Shown: positions 8,597 to 18,143, counted from the stretch's first letter. The stretch is DNA of 64,000 nucleotides from Arcobacter caeni (GCF_003063245.1 NZ_MUXE01000015.1:1-64000); one strand, 5' to 3'. A program made the numbers and translations. The notes: generated by a model not told the origin, from the sequence alone.

Positions 8597-8629
8597 AAGA
8601 AGTAAAAGAGTTAATCTCTTTTACTTCTT
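8597..8629. terminator. Long-stem terminator after the chemoreceptor
   Basis: A 14-bp perfect stem (AAGAAGTAAAAGAG and its complement) with a 5-base loop, followed by a T-rich run, between convergent genes. It probably works on both strands. Confidence 0.8.
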
Positions 8630-8634
8630 CTTTC

Positions 8635-8865
8635 TTATTCTTCTTTGTGTCTTCTTCCATTAAAAGTTAAAACTGTATCTAGTTTTATTTGCTCTTTTGT
8701 TTTTAAAATCAAATATTCAAAACCATCAATTACACTCATAGTTTCTATCAAACCTTTTAGAGTCTTTTTTTCATCATTTTCTAAATAAACAATAGTTGAG
8801 GGAATATTTCTTTTCATTGCTACATTTAGCTGGTCAAAAAATTCACATGAAATTGGAGTGTACAT
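8635..8865 (-). CDS. rof: Rof-like Rho-binding antiterminator
   Basis: 76 aa. The pattern Y-T-P-I-S-C-E-F-F-D-Q-L near the start, a central acidic/hydrophobic strand set, and a C-terminal I-K-L-D-T-V-L-T-F segment follow the Rof (YaeO) family. That family folds as an Sm-like barrel and blocks Rho by occupying its primary RNA-binding site, reducing Rho-dependent termination. AAAGGA precedes the ATG. It is followed on the same strand by nothing closer than the terminator of the chemoreceptor; upstream lie DUF2721 and DUF302 genes with gaps of 13-14 bases, so the three probably form one transcript. The family call is from pattern memory and fits well over the whole length. Confidence 0.75.
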   Translation of the reverse strand: MYTPISCEFFDQLNVAMKRNIPSTIVYLENDEKKTLKGLIETMSVIDGFEYLILKTKEQIKLDTVLTFNGRRHKEE

Positions 8866-8879
8866 ATTTAGGTTTTCCT

Positions 8880-9353
8880 TTATGGTATATAACTTTTTCT
8901 ACTTTTTATAAAAGAAGTTGTATAAAAAATTTCTCTTAAAAATAAAAATAAAGAGATAATTAAACAAAGCATCGCACAAATGAAAAGCAAAACTATAAAA
9001 AAAGAGTCTTTAAACTCAAAAATAGCACTTAAAAACATAGTTACAATAACTAATGCAATTAATAAACCAGTACTTGTACAAAAAAGTATAGCAAGGTTTG
9101 TATTTCTCATTCTCATTGTAAGAAATTTTCTTCTTAGTTTAAGTTTTAAAACATCTTCATCTTTTTTATGGGTAAGTTGGTGTTCGTCTTCGTATTTATC
9201 TAATTTATCAACTTTATCAATAATTCTTGAAAGTCTTCCTGTGAAAACATTTAATAATCCTGCAACGCCTGCTAGTAAAAATACAGGTGCAACAGAGAGT
9301 TGAATTAGTTGAGAAACGCTATTTACACTATTTGCTTCTATCATTGTTAACAT
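8880..9353 (-). CDS. DUF2721 membrane protein
   Basis: 157 aa. A hydrophobic segment near the N-terminus (S-V-A-P-V-F-L-L-A-G-V-A-G-L-L at about 20-34) is followed by R-L-S-R-I-I-D-K, then a charged stretch, and two further membrane helices (about 88-110 and 117-142). This is the layout of DUF2721, small inner-membrane proteins of unknown function that are common in Proteobacteria. The start begins M-L-T-M, so a second ATG three codons later is possible. It lies between the Rof-like and DUF302 genes in a tight same-strand group. Confidence 0.75.
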   Translation of the reverse strand: MLTMIEANSVNSVSQLIQLSVAPVFLLAGVAGLLNVFTGRLSRIIDKVDKLDKYEDEHQLTHKKDEDVLKLKLRRKFLTMRMRNTNLAILFCTSTGLLIALVIVTMFLSAIFEFKDSFFIVLLFICAMLCLIISLFLFLREIFYTTSFIKSRKSYIP

Positions 9354-9366
9354 TATATTTTCTTCT

Positions 9367-9744
9367 TTATTTTATCTCATCAATAATTTCTAATAATTGC
9401 TCTTGAGTTTCTTGTGCAAGTTCAATTAAATCAGGATTTATATCATCAACTAACTGAACTAAAGAGTTCATAGCTATAAATGTTTCGCCATCTTGTGAAT
9501 AAACAGAGATTTTACAAGGCATAATAATCGAAAGTGACATATCTTCACTTAAGAATTTTTCTGCAATTATTGGGTTACAAATATCAACAATTTGACACTC
9601 ATTTTTAAAATCTATACCTTTTGATTTTAAAGTTTCTTGTACATTGTGAATATGTTGAATTCCAAATTTATATTTTGACGATACTTCTTTTAAACAATTA
9701 ATAACTTCTTGAACACTTTTTTTAGTTACTTCCATATATTGCAT
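9367..9744 (-). CDS. DUF302 domain protein
   Basis: 125 aa, cytoplasmic by appearance. The pattern V-x-x-x-I-N-C-L-K-E followed by F-G-I-Q-H-I-H-N-V-Q-E-T-L, then D-I-C-N-P and a central strand M-P-C-K-I-S-V-Y, is that of DUF302, a dimeric alpha/beta fold of unknown biochemical role. Two Cys residues (C-N-P and M-P-C) are conserved-looking. AAAGGG lies eight bases before the ATG. It is the first gene of the small DUF302-DUF2721-rof group downstream of the PAS chemoreceptor (gap 41 bases). Confidence 0.72.
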   Translation of the reverse strand: MQYMEVTKKSVQEVINCLKEVSSKYKFGIQHIHNVQETLKSKGIDFKNECQIVDICNPIIAEKFLSEDMSLSIIMPCKISVYSQDGETFIAMNSLVQLVDDINPDLIELAQETQEQLLEIIDEIK

Positions 9745-9785
9745 ATTATTTCCCTTTTTTATGTATAAATTCTTTTTGATTATAA

Positions 9786-11249
9786 CTAATTAATTTTTAA
9801 ATCTATTTCTTTTGCTTTAACTTCATTTTTACCGATAAACTCTTTTTCGTTTGCAGTTGAAACAATAAGTTTTGCAATTTCATCTGTTGTAACTGCCACA
9901 TCATGAGTTTGTGATGCAACAGCTGCATTTTGTTGAGTTTGTTGATCAAGGTTGTTTATTGCATCATTGATTTGTTCAATTCCTGTAAGTTGTTCTTTAC
10001 TTGACATCTCAATATCAGATATTAGATTTATTGTATTTGTAATGTTTTGATTTAATTCTTTATAACCAGTAATCATATTATTTGCAATTTCTTTACCTTG
10101 ATTCGCTTTAGAAGTGGCATTTCCTACTATATTTTTTATCTCTTTGGCTGCTTCTGCACTTCTACTTGCAAGATTTCGCACCTCTGCTGCAACAACAGCA
10201 AATCCTCGTCCAGCTTCTCCAGCAGTTGCTGCTTCAACAGCTGCATTTAATGAAAGAATATTTGTTTGAAATGCTATTTGGTCTATTACGCTAATTGCTT
10301 CATTTATAGAATTAACTTGAATATTTATCTCTTCCATAGCAACTGTTGTTTGATTTGCTAAATTTTCTCCATCTTTTGCAGATTTTGTAACACTGTTTGA
10401 ATAAGTTGCCATTTTTTGGATATTTTGTGTATTGTTTCTAATGTTTGAGGTTATCTCTTCTAAAGCTGCTGCTGTTTCTTCAAGTGATGCTGCCGCTTCA
10501 TTTGAACTAACATTTAATTTATCTACATTCGCTAAAAGTAAATCTGAACCTTTATCAAGTGTCAATCCATTTGATTTATTTTCAACTAACATCTCATTTA
10601 CAACATTTGCAAGGTTATTAAGTCCTACTGATACTTCTCCTAAATTATTTCCCGTAACTCTGTGTCTAAAGTCTAATTTTTGATAAGATGATAAAGCCTC
10701 TGAAATTTTATTTAAATCCCCATCAACTTTTGTAGATACAACTTGAAATAAGTCATTAACTCCATTTTTAAGTTCTTCTATTCCTTCATTTTTAGTTGAT
10801 TCACTTATCGTTTGATTCATAATTCCTGTTTTTGCAAGGTTAATAGCTTTTTTAACAGCATCAATTACTTTTTTAGCCTCTGTTATATCTTGAGCAAATT
10901 TAACAACACGAGTTACTTTTCCATTTTTGTTTTTTACAGGAGTATATGAAGCTTGAATCCAAACTGAACTACCATTTTTATGAATTCTTTCAAACTCATT
11001 TATTTGAGATTTTCCATTTGCTAAATTATTCCAAAAATCAGCGTATTCTTTTGTGCTTGTATATGTTTTATTACAAAACATACTATGATGATTACCTACC
11101 GCTTCATTTTGTTTATAACCTAATACATTTAAGAAATTATCATTTGCATGTAATATAGTACCATCTGGTTTGAATGATATAATTGCAAAGTTTTCTTCCA
11201 TCGCAGTTAATCTTGCAGCATCTTCTTCCGTTTTCCCTAAATTAAACAT
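9786..11249 (-). CDS. Soluble PAS-domain methyl-accepting chemotaxis protein
   Basis: 487 aa with no membrane segment, so a cytoplasmic receptor. Residues about 15-130 form a PAS domain ([17 protein letters not shown], then the [17 protein letters not shown] block typical of Aer-like PAS), followed by a short linker and the signalling coiled coil with its hairpin at about 320-358. PAS domains of this type often bind FAD or haem, which would make it an energy or redox taxis sensor; that is inferred. AGAGGA precedes the ATG. Its hairpin is nearly identical to that of the NIT receptor at 6354, so the two should join the same arrays. Confidence 0.9.
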   Translation of the reverse strand: MFNLGKTEEDAARLTAMEENFAIISFKPDGTILHANDNFLNVLGYKQNEAVGNHHSMFCNKTYTSTKEYADFWNNLANGKSQINEFERIHKNGSSVWIQASYTPVKNKNGKVTRVVKFAQDITEAKKVIDAVKKAINLAKTGIMNQTISESTKNEGIEELKNGVNDLFQVVSTKVDGDLNKISEALSSYQKLDFRHRVTGNNLGEVSVGLNNLANVVNEMLVENKSNGLTLDKGSDLLLANVDKLNVSSNEAAASLEETAAALEEITSNIRNNTQNIQKMATYSNSVTKSAKDGENLANQTTVAMEEINIQVNSINEAISVIDQIAFQTNILSLNAAVEAATAGEAGRGFAVVAAEVRNLASRSAEAAKEIKNIVGNATSKANQGKEIANNMITGYKELNQNITNTINLISDIEMSSKEQLTGIEQINDAINNLDQQTQQNAAVASQTHDVAVTTDEIAKLIVSTANEKEFIGKNEVKAKEIDLKIN

Positions 11250-11373
11250 AGTAATATTCCTCTTTTTTATTATTTATTATCTTATCACATATAATATATA
11301 TTTGTTTAAACTATATCTTAAAGTAAAGTATATTTGTAGTCTTTTATTGTTTGTTCGTATGAAAGCAGTAGAA

Positions 11374-11404
11374 AATTATGATTCAAAAAATTTGAATCAT
11401 AATT
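11374..11404 (-). terminator. Hairpin downstream of ycaO
   Basis: A perfect 14-bp stem (AATTATGATTCAAA and complement) with a 3-base loop sits in the gap after the ycaO stop codon and before the next same-strand gene. The following T run on the minus strand is short, so termination is likely but not certain. Confidence 0.6.
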
Positions 11405-11412
11405 AAAATATT

Positions 11413-13035
11413 TTATTTATAAAATGCTAGTTTTTTCACTTCAAGTTTATCAAACATAGTAAGTATATTTTTGTAATCTTGTTTAAAAGTTCTGTTTATT
11501 AAAAACTCTTTTCCTTCTAAAATATTTACAGCTTTTTGAATTTTTTCTTCACCATAAACATTAAAAAGTGCCTCTTCATAATCTTCCCAATTTAACTCAT
11601 CATTTTGCATTCTAATAAGTTGTGCTACAAGATGACCAAGGCTATTATTTGAAAATTCTAAGATTTGTAAAGCATCATCATACTCTTCTAAAAGTAAAAG
11701 CATTTGAGCTTTGAAATCTTGCATTGTAAAGTTTTCTTCAAAAATAACTCCAATATAAAGTTGCATATTTAAAGAATCATCTAAACTATCAACCGTATCT
11801 AAAATGTCGTTTATATCGTATTTTTCAAAGTTTAAAACCATATCTCGGATTAGTTTTCCATTGTTTTTATTGTTATAAATCATGTCATCTATTGGATAAA
11901 CTTCTGAAAAACCTGGGATTATCATTTGACATGAATAAAAACCTAAATATGTATATTCTCTTAAATACATCTCTTTATCTTGAGCAGCTAAAATATCTAA
12001 TAAATAAGCATATTCATCAGCACTTCCATTTCCAGCATAATTCCAAGGTGCGTATTCATAACTTTTTTTAGCACTTAAAAAAGGAAAACCAATTTTTCCA
12101 TTTGAGTCTATAAAGTGAGCTTCGATATTAAAACTATCACTTACTAAATCCATATCAAAAGTAGGGATTTCAAAGGCATCAAGGTTTGTTAAATCTCTTC
12201 CTTGCATAAGTTCTGTCATTGTTCGCTCTAAGCTTACTTCCAAAATAGGGTGCGCACCAAAAGATACAAACAGTGTTGAGTTCTTTGGATTTATAAAAGA
12301 TATTGCAGTTACAGGAAAAACTCCGCCTAAACTTGAATCTAAAACTTCTACTATATATCCCATTTCTCTTAAAGCTATTAAATCCTCATAAACTTTAGGA
12401 AACGATTTTACGATTTCGTCTGGAAACTTTGGAAGGCTAAGACCTTCTTTTATTATTTTGATTTTTACATATCTTTCAAATATCTCACTTAAAGCTTGAA
12501 CTTTTGCTTCATCTGCTGTGTTTCCAGTTGCAAGTCCGTTGCTTACAAAAAGATTGCTAAGAATATTTATTGGAATATATGTTTTTTCATTTGTTGTTTG
12601 ATTTATAAAAGGAAGTGCTACTATTTTGTCCATATAATCGCTATTAAAATCAACTAAATCTTTTGCTTCTAATTCACCGTTTGGATTATAGATTTTTTTA
12701 AGTTTTGCATTTAAATAATCTCCATCAAAATCAAAAGCAATTTCATCGGGAAAGTATTTTCTGTTTGGTGTATAAAAATCAATAAATACATTGTTTGTTT
12801 GTAATCTTTCGATATATTCACCATAAGCGCTGGCAATAGAGGCATCTGAAATGATACCTTTTCCATTTGTATAAATATGATTTGGAGCTTCTGTTGAAGC
12901 TAGATTTACAGAAAAACAGTTTTTTAAAGGATGTTTTTCTTGTGAAAAAGTAGTTTCTATTCCTACATCTACTAAAACAGCTTTTAGTTTATTGATTGAT
13001 TCTTCAAGTGAAGAGTTTTTTGATAATAAATTCAT
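11413..13035 (-). CDS. ycaO: YcaO-family protein, RimO accessory type
   Basis: 540 aa. The N-terminal half contains T-N-G-K-G-I, then A-S-A-Y-G-E-Y-I-E-R-L, and further G-L-A-T-G-N-T-A-D-E-A and A-L-S-E-I-F-E-R-Y: the ATP-binding YcaO fold with its Glu/Arg ligands. The C-terminal third is a helical repeat domain as in E. coli YcaO. YcaO enzymes activate amide backbones with ATP; the E. coli protein helps RimO in beta-methylthiolation of ribosomal protein S12, and its length and order agree with this one. No azole-forming dehydrogenase, precursor peptide or TfuA gene is nearby, which argues against a peptide natural-product locus. The Shine-Dalgarno is weak, but the start suits the family. Confidence 0.85.
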   Translation of the reverse strand: MNLLSKNSSLEESINKLKAVLVDVGIETTFSQEKHPLKNCFSVNLASTEAPNHIYTNGKGIISDASIASAYGEYIERLQTNNVFIDFYTPNRKYFPDEIAFDFDGDYLNAKLKKIYNPNGELEAKDLVDFNSDYMDKIVALPFINQTTNEKTYIPINILSNLFVSNGLATGNTADEAKVQALSEIFERYVKIKIIKEGLSLPKFPDEIVKSFPKVYEDLIALREMGYIVEVLDSSLGGVFPVTAISFINPKNSTLFVSFGAHPILEVSLERTMTELMQGRDLTNLDAFEIPTFDMDLVSDSFNIEAHFIDSNGKIGFPFLSAKKSYEYAPWNYAGNGSADEYAYLLDILAAQDKEMYLREYTYLGFYSCQMIIPGFSEVYPIDDMIYNNKNNGKLIRDMVLNFEKYDINDILDTVDSLDDSLNMQLYIGVIFEENFTMQDFKAQMLLLLEEYDDALQILEFSNNSLGHLVAQLIRMQNDELNWEDYEEALFNVYGEEKIQKAVNILEGKEFLINRTFKQDYKNILTMFDKLEVKKLAFYK

Positions 13036-13176
13036 TTGATTATTTTTTCTCGATTCATATTAATTTTTTCTGTATAAAGGTTTAGATTATAGCTAAAAAA
13101 AATTATATTCTAAGAATAGGGCGTAATTATTGGCTACAATACGAAATCAATGTAAAAAAAATATAAAGGTTTATAA

Positions 13177-13605
13177 ATGGCAAAAGGTAAAAAAACAATA
13201 ATCAAAGAAATCAAAAAAATAGATGATGAAATATTATTAATAAACGGAAAAGAGTATGTAATTGTTGAAGACACAGAAAATATCGAAACAGCAACAACAA
13301 TGAAAATTTCATCAAATGGAAATAGAATTTTAAGATTTGAAGATGAAAAGAAAAAAGCAACAATTGATGTAAAAAGAGATATTGATATAGTTAAATATTC
13401 ATTTGTAGATGCAAGTAATGCCAAAAAATTTGCAAAAGGTTATGACAAAACAGTAATCACAAAAGATGATAAAAGAGAAGAAATAGGAAATGCAAGTTCA
13501 TTTAAAAAAGCTAGAAAAATCATAAATACATATATCTCAAAAGATGGTGTAAATTTTGACCCAAAAAATGGAAAAACAACATTTTATGTGACGGAAGAGG
13601 CGTAA
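13177..13605 (+). CDS. Hypothetical protein, lysine-rich
   Basis: 142 aa, strongly basic start (M-A-K-G-K-K-T-I-I-K-E-I-K-K), no signal peptide and no membrane helix. The first half alternates short strands (E-I-L-L-I-N-G-K-E-Y-V-I-V-E), suggesting a small beta barrel or nucleic-acid-binding fold. The second half contains F-K-K-A-R-K-I-I-N-T-Y-I-S. No family was recognised. AAAGG lies before the ATG (7-base spacing), and the frame is long and coding-like. It faces the HNH/AAA pair convergently and shares a terminator with it, so it need not be part of that module. Confidence 0.7.
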   Translation: MAKGKKTIIKEIKKIDDEILLINGKEYVIVEDTENIETATTMKISSNGNRILRFEDEKKKATIDVKRDIDIVKYSFVDASNAKKFAKGYDKTVITKDDKREEIGNASSFKKARKIINTYISKDGVNFDPKNGKTTFYVTEEA

Positions 13606-13614
13606 AAATTTTAA

Positions 13615-13636
13615 AGGGATTTTCTATAAAATCCCT
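13615..13636. terminator. Bidirectional terminator in the end of the HNH gene
   Basis: GGGATTTT-CTAT-AAAATCCC with an extra A-T pair outside. Its right half lies within the last codons of the HNH gene, so coding sequence doubles as terminator for both convergent genes. Confidence 0.65.
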
Positions 13637-14619
13637 AGCTCTTTACTCATATCAACTATTAGTTTTGAAAATGGTTGTTTTGATAAATCTTCATTTTCAT
13701 CTATGAGATTAAAAATATCTTTTTTGATTTGCTGAAATGGAATACCAGTTAAATTTTCTAACTCTTTGAGCCTACTTTCTGGGTAGAATTCAGCTTTTTG
13801 TATCATGTCAAAAACTATATCTTTGTGGGCTTTATATCGAGGATTTAGTTTGAAAATCTCGATATATTTGTCGTACATATCTGAATAATTTTCTTTTAAA
13901 TTTATATCTATATCATCTTTTGATTTTATATATAAATTTTTGCAAGAATCATCTAAAAGTAGTTTGAATTTTACTTTTTGGTGGAAATCAAATTTTTCAT
14001 CATTGGGTTTTAAACATTTTTCTATTTTAAATTTACCAACTCTGCTATCATGAATAAAAGTATTTTTTGTTCCTTTTACTTTTGAAGAATTACAAGTAGG
14101 ACAAGATGGTATTAGATTATAAAATGATAATGCTAAATATGGATAAGTATCTTTATCATAAAAATGGTCTAATTGAAAAGTAGATACTAAATCTTTTTTC
14201 TCTTTTTCAAAGTTTGTAATAAAATCTTTATTGCAATAAAAACAAGTTCTAAAAGAGAAATTTTTAGTAAAAAATGGAGTTAATACTTTTCCTTGAAATT
14301 TATTTGTATATTTAAATAAATTTTGTACGATTATTATTAATTCTTCTTTTTTCTTTTTTGTAAGTGAATTAATTCTTTTTTCTATTGTTTCGATTATTAA
14401 ATGTATTTCATTTTCTTTAGCATAAAGAATATCCTCAAATTTATAATTTCTAAATACTTTTTTAAATGAGTTATTGTTAACTTTGTATCTATTAAATCTT
14501 ATTTCAATATCTTCATTTGGTTTTTCAAATTTTGTAATAATCTTCAAATCATTTAAGTATTCTTTTTCAATATTAAAATCTTTCTTTATTAAATAGTTTG
14601 AATAATTTAAATTAGTCAT
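13624..14619 (-). CDS. HNH endonuclease, PtuB-like partner of the ATPase
   Basis: 331 aa. A zinc-binding HNH nuclease core lies in the middle: C-F-Y-C at 126-129, Q-L-D-H-F-Y at 149-154 with the catalytic His152, N-L-I-P-S-C at 168-173 supplying the Asn, and C-P-T-C at 173-176. The 120 residues before and 150 after it are charged and helical with no recognised family. The ATG overlaps the 3' end of the ATPase gene by 8 bases, so the two are translationally coupled. An ATPase followed by an HNH nuclease is the layout of the Septu defence system (PtuA-PtuB), in which the nuclease attacks nucleic acid when the ATPase complex senses phage. Function is inferred from architecture; the nuclease motif is directly visible. 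Confidence 0.8.
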   Translation of the reverse strand: MTNLNYSNYLIKKDFNIEKEYLNDLKIITKFEKPNEDIEIRFNRYKVNNNSFKKVFRNYKFEDILYAKENEIHLIIETIEKRINSLTKKKKEELIIIVQNLFKYTNKFQGKVLTPFFTKNFSFRTCFYCNKDFITNFEKEKKDLVSTFQLDHFYDKDTYPYLALSFYNLIPSCPTCNSSKVKGTKNTFIHDSRVGKFKIEKCLKPNDEKFDFHQKVKFKLLLDDSCKNLYIKSKDDIDINLKENYSDMYDKYIEIFKLNPRYKAHKDIVFDMIQKAEFYPESRLKELENLTGIPFQQIKKDIFNLIDENEDLSKQPFSKLIVDMSKELGIL

Positions 14620-16489
14620 TTAAACTCTTTTGTAAGTCTTGTAATCTTTTTATTTCATTGTTTAAAAACTCTTTTTTACCATAAAATAAAATTTCTAATT
14701 CATCAAGATAGTTTTTAATTACAGTTTTTAAAAATGGTTCACCAATTATTTTTTGAATATTCTCAAAATATTTTTTATTTTTTTTAAACTCATCTTTTTT
14801 TGATTCAAAATTAGAATCTTCTTTTTTTAAATTTTTATTTGTATCATAAAAATCTTTAATCTCATTGATTTTACTTTTAGCAAACTCACCCATAAGCCCA
14901 TCAGTCATAAAAAATCCATCTGCAAGTAAAGTATGAATATTTGCACCAAAGGTTTTGAGTTCTATATGTTTACTTACATTTATACAATTTCCATTTTCTA
15001 AACCTTTGATGTCTAATTTTGGATATTTTATCTTTGTTTCTTTTTTATCAAATTTATCCAAAAATATTACATTTTCTTTTGGAATATCTGAAAGAATAAA
15101 TGGGGAATGTGTAGCACACACAATATTAAAAATTTTAAACTCATCTTTAAAGTAATCAGTTAATACTTTTAATAATAAAGAAATATAATCTTTTTGCCAT
15201 TTTGGATGTAATCCAATTTCAATTTCATCTAAAAATAAATTGATTGAACTATATTTATTTGTTTTTTTTATTTTTAAAAGTTGATATAAAATTGTGTAGA
15301 TAAATCTTATTAAAATTTTTTGTCCATAACTTAAAAAATCTAAATCTATCTTTTTTTCATCATAAAACTTTATATCAATCCAAGCGGGTAAATATTCTAA
15401 AATTTCTTTATATTTTTGAATATTATAGTTATTTCCCTGACTAAATTCAAAAATATAAGAATCATCTTTTTTAAAAATAAAATCTCTAAATTTAAAACTA
15501 TCTTCAATTTTTTCATTTGATATATTTCTAAATAATGATGTATAAGTATTAACATCTAAAATTTTTATAATTTCTTGATAATTATTTTCCCAATCGTAAT
15601 TTAGAATATATTTTTTTAGTTCTTCATCATTTAAAATATCTCCTTTTATTTCCAAAATATTATAAATTTTTTTTATCAAATATAGATTATTTAAAAGTAT
15701 TAAATCATATTTTGTGTATTTTGATTGAGATTTATCTATTAATTGTTTATCTTTTTTAAATAAATATGTATAGTTTTCTTTTCTTATACTTTCCACTTGA
15801 ACATCATTTTCATTGTAGTTCGGTAATCCCTCATAAATTTTATCTGTATTTATAAATAGACTAAATTCTATCGGAATAAAAAAGCTCTCAATATTTTGTA
15901 TTGTTTGATTATTTTGTATTGTAAATTTTAATATAGTTCTATTTTGCAAATAATTTAAGTTTGATATATCAATTTGCCCAAATTTTTTATCAGGGATTAA
16001 ATGTATAGGTGTATTATAGCTATCAACTTTGTGATATAAATCATTAAAATTTACTTGATTATTTTTGGGATAATCTAAAGAATAATTGAAATTCATAGTA
16101 AAAGTATCTAAATTTTCATTAGATAATTCTTCAAATTCGTTATTAGGTTTTTTCATATTAATGGTTTTATAGTAATACATGTCATTTTTAAAAAATATCA
16201 TATATACTTTACTTTCTGAATTTACACTTTTATTTATTGCCGTAAGCAAAGTAATAATAATTTCAAAAACATTACTTTTACCCGTTCCATTCTCTCCAAC
16301 AATAGCAGTAACATTGATATTTTCACCAAAAAAGTTTTCTAAATATTCATTATCTTTACACTCTTTTTTCTTTTTATCACATATCGTTAAATTGCCATCT
16401 TTGTATTCACACTCAAACCTAGGCGAAAAATTAAACCCCTGATTCTTAATATTCTTATATTCTTCAACCCACAAATAAACTAATTCCAT
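14612..16489 (-). CDS. AAA/ABC-type ATPase, PtuA-like
   Basis: 625 aa. Walker A is V-G-E-N-G-T-G-K-S at 64-72, an ABC-like signature L-S-Y-G-Q is at 386-390, Walker B N-L-F-L-D-E-I-E is at 417-424, and the H-loop A-T-H-S-P-F is at 459-464. The two ATPase halves are separated by about 300 residues of unique sequence, as in SMC/RecF-like and OLD-like AAA proteins. The C-terminal 150 residues (after I-P-K-E-N-V-I-F-L-D) are charged and hold no TOPRIM carboxylates that could be recognised, which separates it from OLD nucleases. AAGG precedes the ATG. With the overlapping HNH gene it forms a two-gene unit unlike its neighbours, consistent with an acquired defence island. PtuA similarity is by architecture only. 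Confidence 0.82.
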   Translation of the reverse strand: MELVYLWVEEYKNIKNQGFNFSPRFECEYKDGNLTICDKKKKECKDNEYLENFFGENINVTAIVGENGTGKSNVFEIIITLLTAINKSVNSESKVYMIFFKNDMYYYKTINMKKPNNEFEELSNENLDTFTMNFNYSLDYPKNNQVNFNDLYHKVDSYNTPIHLIPDKKFGQIDISNLNYLQNRTILKFTIQNNQTIQNIESFFIPIEFSLFINTDKIYEGLPNYNENDVQVESIRKENYTYLFKKDKQLIDKSQSKYTKYDLILLNNLYLIKKIYNILEIKGDILNDEELKKYILNYDWENNYQEIIKILDVNTYTSLFRNISNEKIEDSFKFRDFIFKKDDSYIFEFSQGNNYNIQKYKEILEYLPAWIDIKFYDEKKIDLDFLSYGQKILIRFIYTILYQLLKIKKTNKYSSINLFLDEIEIGLHPKWQKDYISLLLKVLTDYFKDEFKIFNIVCATHSPFILSDIPKENVIFLDKFDKKETKIKYPKLDIKGLENGNCINVSKHIELKTFGANIHTLLADGFFMTDGLMGEFAKSKINEIKDFYDTNKNLKKEDSNFESKKDEFKKNKKYFENIQKIIGEPFLKTVIKNYLDELEILFYGKKEFLNNEIKRLQDLQKSLND

Positions 16490-16599
16490 AAAAAACCTTG
16501 ATTATTATTTGGATAAATTATATCAATAAAAGATAAGAAAATAATTATTCTAAACTTTAAATTTCACTTCAAAATTCTTTTTACTCATTTAATCCAATT

Positions 16600-16756
16600 A
16601 TTTATGCTATAATCCAGCAATTTCAGCATACATATCGGTCTATGCCTGACTTCGTTTTTGTAGTCAAATTACAACTCAACTAAACTCAAATTATATAACC
16701 TAGATCGTAACTCAAGTTTACAACTTTTGATAGGTTCATAACAAAACAAGGTACTT
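16600..16756 (+). promoter_or_regulatory. Promoter and long leader of the RhlE-type helicase gene
   Basis: TATAAT at 16608-16613 is a good -10 element. It leaves an untranslated leader of roughly 135 bases before the ATG, with less extreme AT content than the gap to its left and at least one short inverted repeat (TGACT / AGTCA around 16645-16665). Long structured leaders are known on RNA helicase and cold-shock genes; a role in cold or self-regulation is inferred. Confidence 0.45.
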
Positions 16757-18127
16757 ATGTCATTTTCAAATTTAGGATTATGTGCGGAACTTCTTCGTGC
16801 AATCAAAGAAGAGGGTTATACAACTCCAACTCCAATCCAAGCAAAATCAATCCCAGTGATTTTATCAAAAAAAGATGTACTAGCAGGTGCTCAAACGGGT
16901 ACTGGAAAAACGGCTGGATTTACACTTCCATTATTACAAAGATTAAAAACTGCTTATAATAAAGATAAAAAATCTCATGTTAGAGCACTTATTTTAACTC
17001 CTACAAGAGAACTTGCAGCTCAAGTTGCACAAAGTGTTGAAACTTATGGGAAATATCTTCCTTTTAAATCAGCTGTTATTTTTGGTGGAGTTGGAATAAA
17101 TCCACAAATTTCACTTTTAAAAAAAGGCGTTGATATTGTTATTGCAACTCCTGGAAGACTTCTTGATTTAGTTTCTCAAAACTGTTTAGATTTAACAAAA
17201 GTAGAATTTTTCATCTTAGATGAAGCAGATAGAATGCTTGATATGGGATTTATAAACGATATTAAAAAAGTTCTAGCAATTTTGCCAAAAGAGAGACAAA
17301 ATCTTCTTTTTTCAGCAACTTTTTCAGATGATATCAAAAAATTAGCAGATGGTTTATTAAATTCACCTGTTTTAATTGAAGCAACAACTGCAAATAGTAC
17401 TTCTCATAAAGTTGAACAAACAGTTCATCATGTTGATAGAGAAAGAAAAAAAGAGCTTTTATTACATCTTGTAAATAAAAACAACTGGAAACAAGTTTTA
17501 GTTTTTACAAGAACAAAACATGGTGCAAATAAACTAAGTGAAGCACTTGTAAAAGATGGAATCACATCATCTGCAATTCATGGAAATAAATCTCAAGGTG
17601 CAAGAACAAAAGCCTTAGATGATTTTAAATCTGGAAATGTAAGAGTTCTTGTGGCAACTGATATTGCAGCGCGTGGAATTGACATTGACAATCTTCCACA
17701 TGTTATAAACTTTGAATTACCAAATATCGCAGAAGATTATGTGCATAGAATCGGAAGAACTGGACGAGCTGGAAATACAGGTGAAGCTATATCTTTGGTT
17801 TGTGTTGATGAACATGATTATTTGTTTGGAATTGAAAAATTAATCAAACAAAAAATCAGAAAAATTGAAACACTTGGATTTAAAGTTGATCCAAATATCA
17901 AAGCAGAACCAATTCAAAATAGAAGCAACAGAGGAAATAGTTCGAACCAAAATAGAACTGCAAAACCAAAAGAAGATTCAAGAAAATCTTTTGGAAGAAA
18001 AAAAGAAGAAGGTTCATCTTCAAAACCAAAAAGTAATAACAACAATAGATTTGCTTCTAAAAAAAGTGATTCATCATCTAGCGTAACAAAAAATAGAAGA
18101 ACAAACTCAGGTTTTAAAAATAACTAA
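16757..18127 (+). CDS. rhlE: DEAD-box ATP-dependent RNA helicase, RhlE type
   Basis: 456 aa. All helicase motifs are present in order: Q motif (P-T-P-I-Q-A), motif I A-Q-T-G-T-G-K-T, motif II D-E-A-D at about 155, motif III S-A-T, and motif [12 protein letters not shown] at about 334. After residue 385 comes a low-complexity basic tail rich in Asn, Ser, Lys and Arg, typical of RhlE-like enzymes, where it gives non-specific RNA binding. The role is RNA unwinding in ribosome assembly or mRNA decay, often needed in the cold. ACAAGG precedes the ATG. It is transcribed alone from a leader of over 130 bases. Confidence 0.9.
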   Translation: MSFSNLGLCAELLRAIKEEGYTTPTPIQAKSIPVILSKKDVLAGAQTGTGKTAGFTLPLLQRLKTAYNKDKKSHVRALILTPTRELAAQVAQSVETYGKYLPFKSAVIFGGVGINPQISLLKKGVDIVIATPGRLLDLVSQNCLDLTKVEFFILDEADRMLDMGFINDIKKVLAILPKERQNLLFSATFSDDIKKLADGLLNSPVLIEATTANSTSHKVEQTVHHVDRERKKELLLHLVNKNNWKQVLVFTRTKHGANKLSEALVKDGITSSAIHGNKSQGARTKALDDFKSGNVRVLVATDIAARGIDIDNLPHVINFELPNIAEDYVHRIGRTGRAGNTGEAISLVCVDEHDYLFGIEKLIKQKIRKIETLGFKVDPNIKAEPIQNRSNRGNSSNQNRTAKPKEDSRKSFGRKKEEGSSSKPKSNNNNRFASKKSDSSSSVTKNRRTNSGFKNN

Positions 18128-18143
18128 TTAGTTTAAAATATTT

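Noticed and set aside
11413-13035. YcaO as part of a thiazole/oxazole peptide cluster
   Set aside because: No precursor peptide, dehydrogenase or TfuA-like gene nearby; the C-terminal domain fits the RimO-accessory YcaO.
14612-16489. OLD-family nuclease for the large ATPase
   Set aside because: No TOPRIM carboxylate motifs could be found after the H-loop, and a separate HNH nuclease is provided next door.
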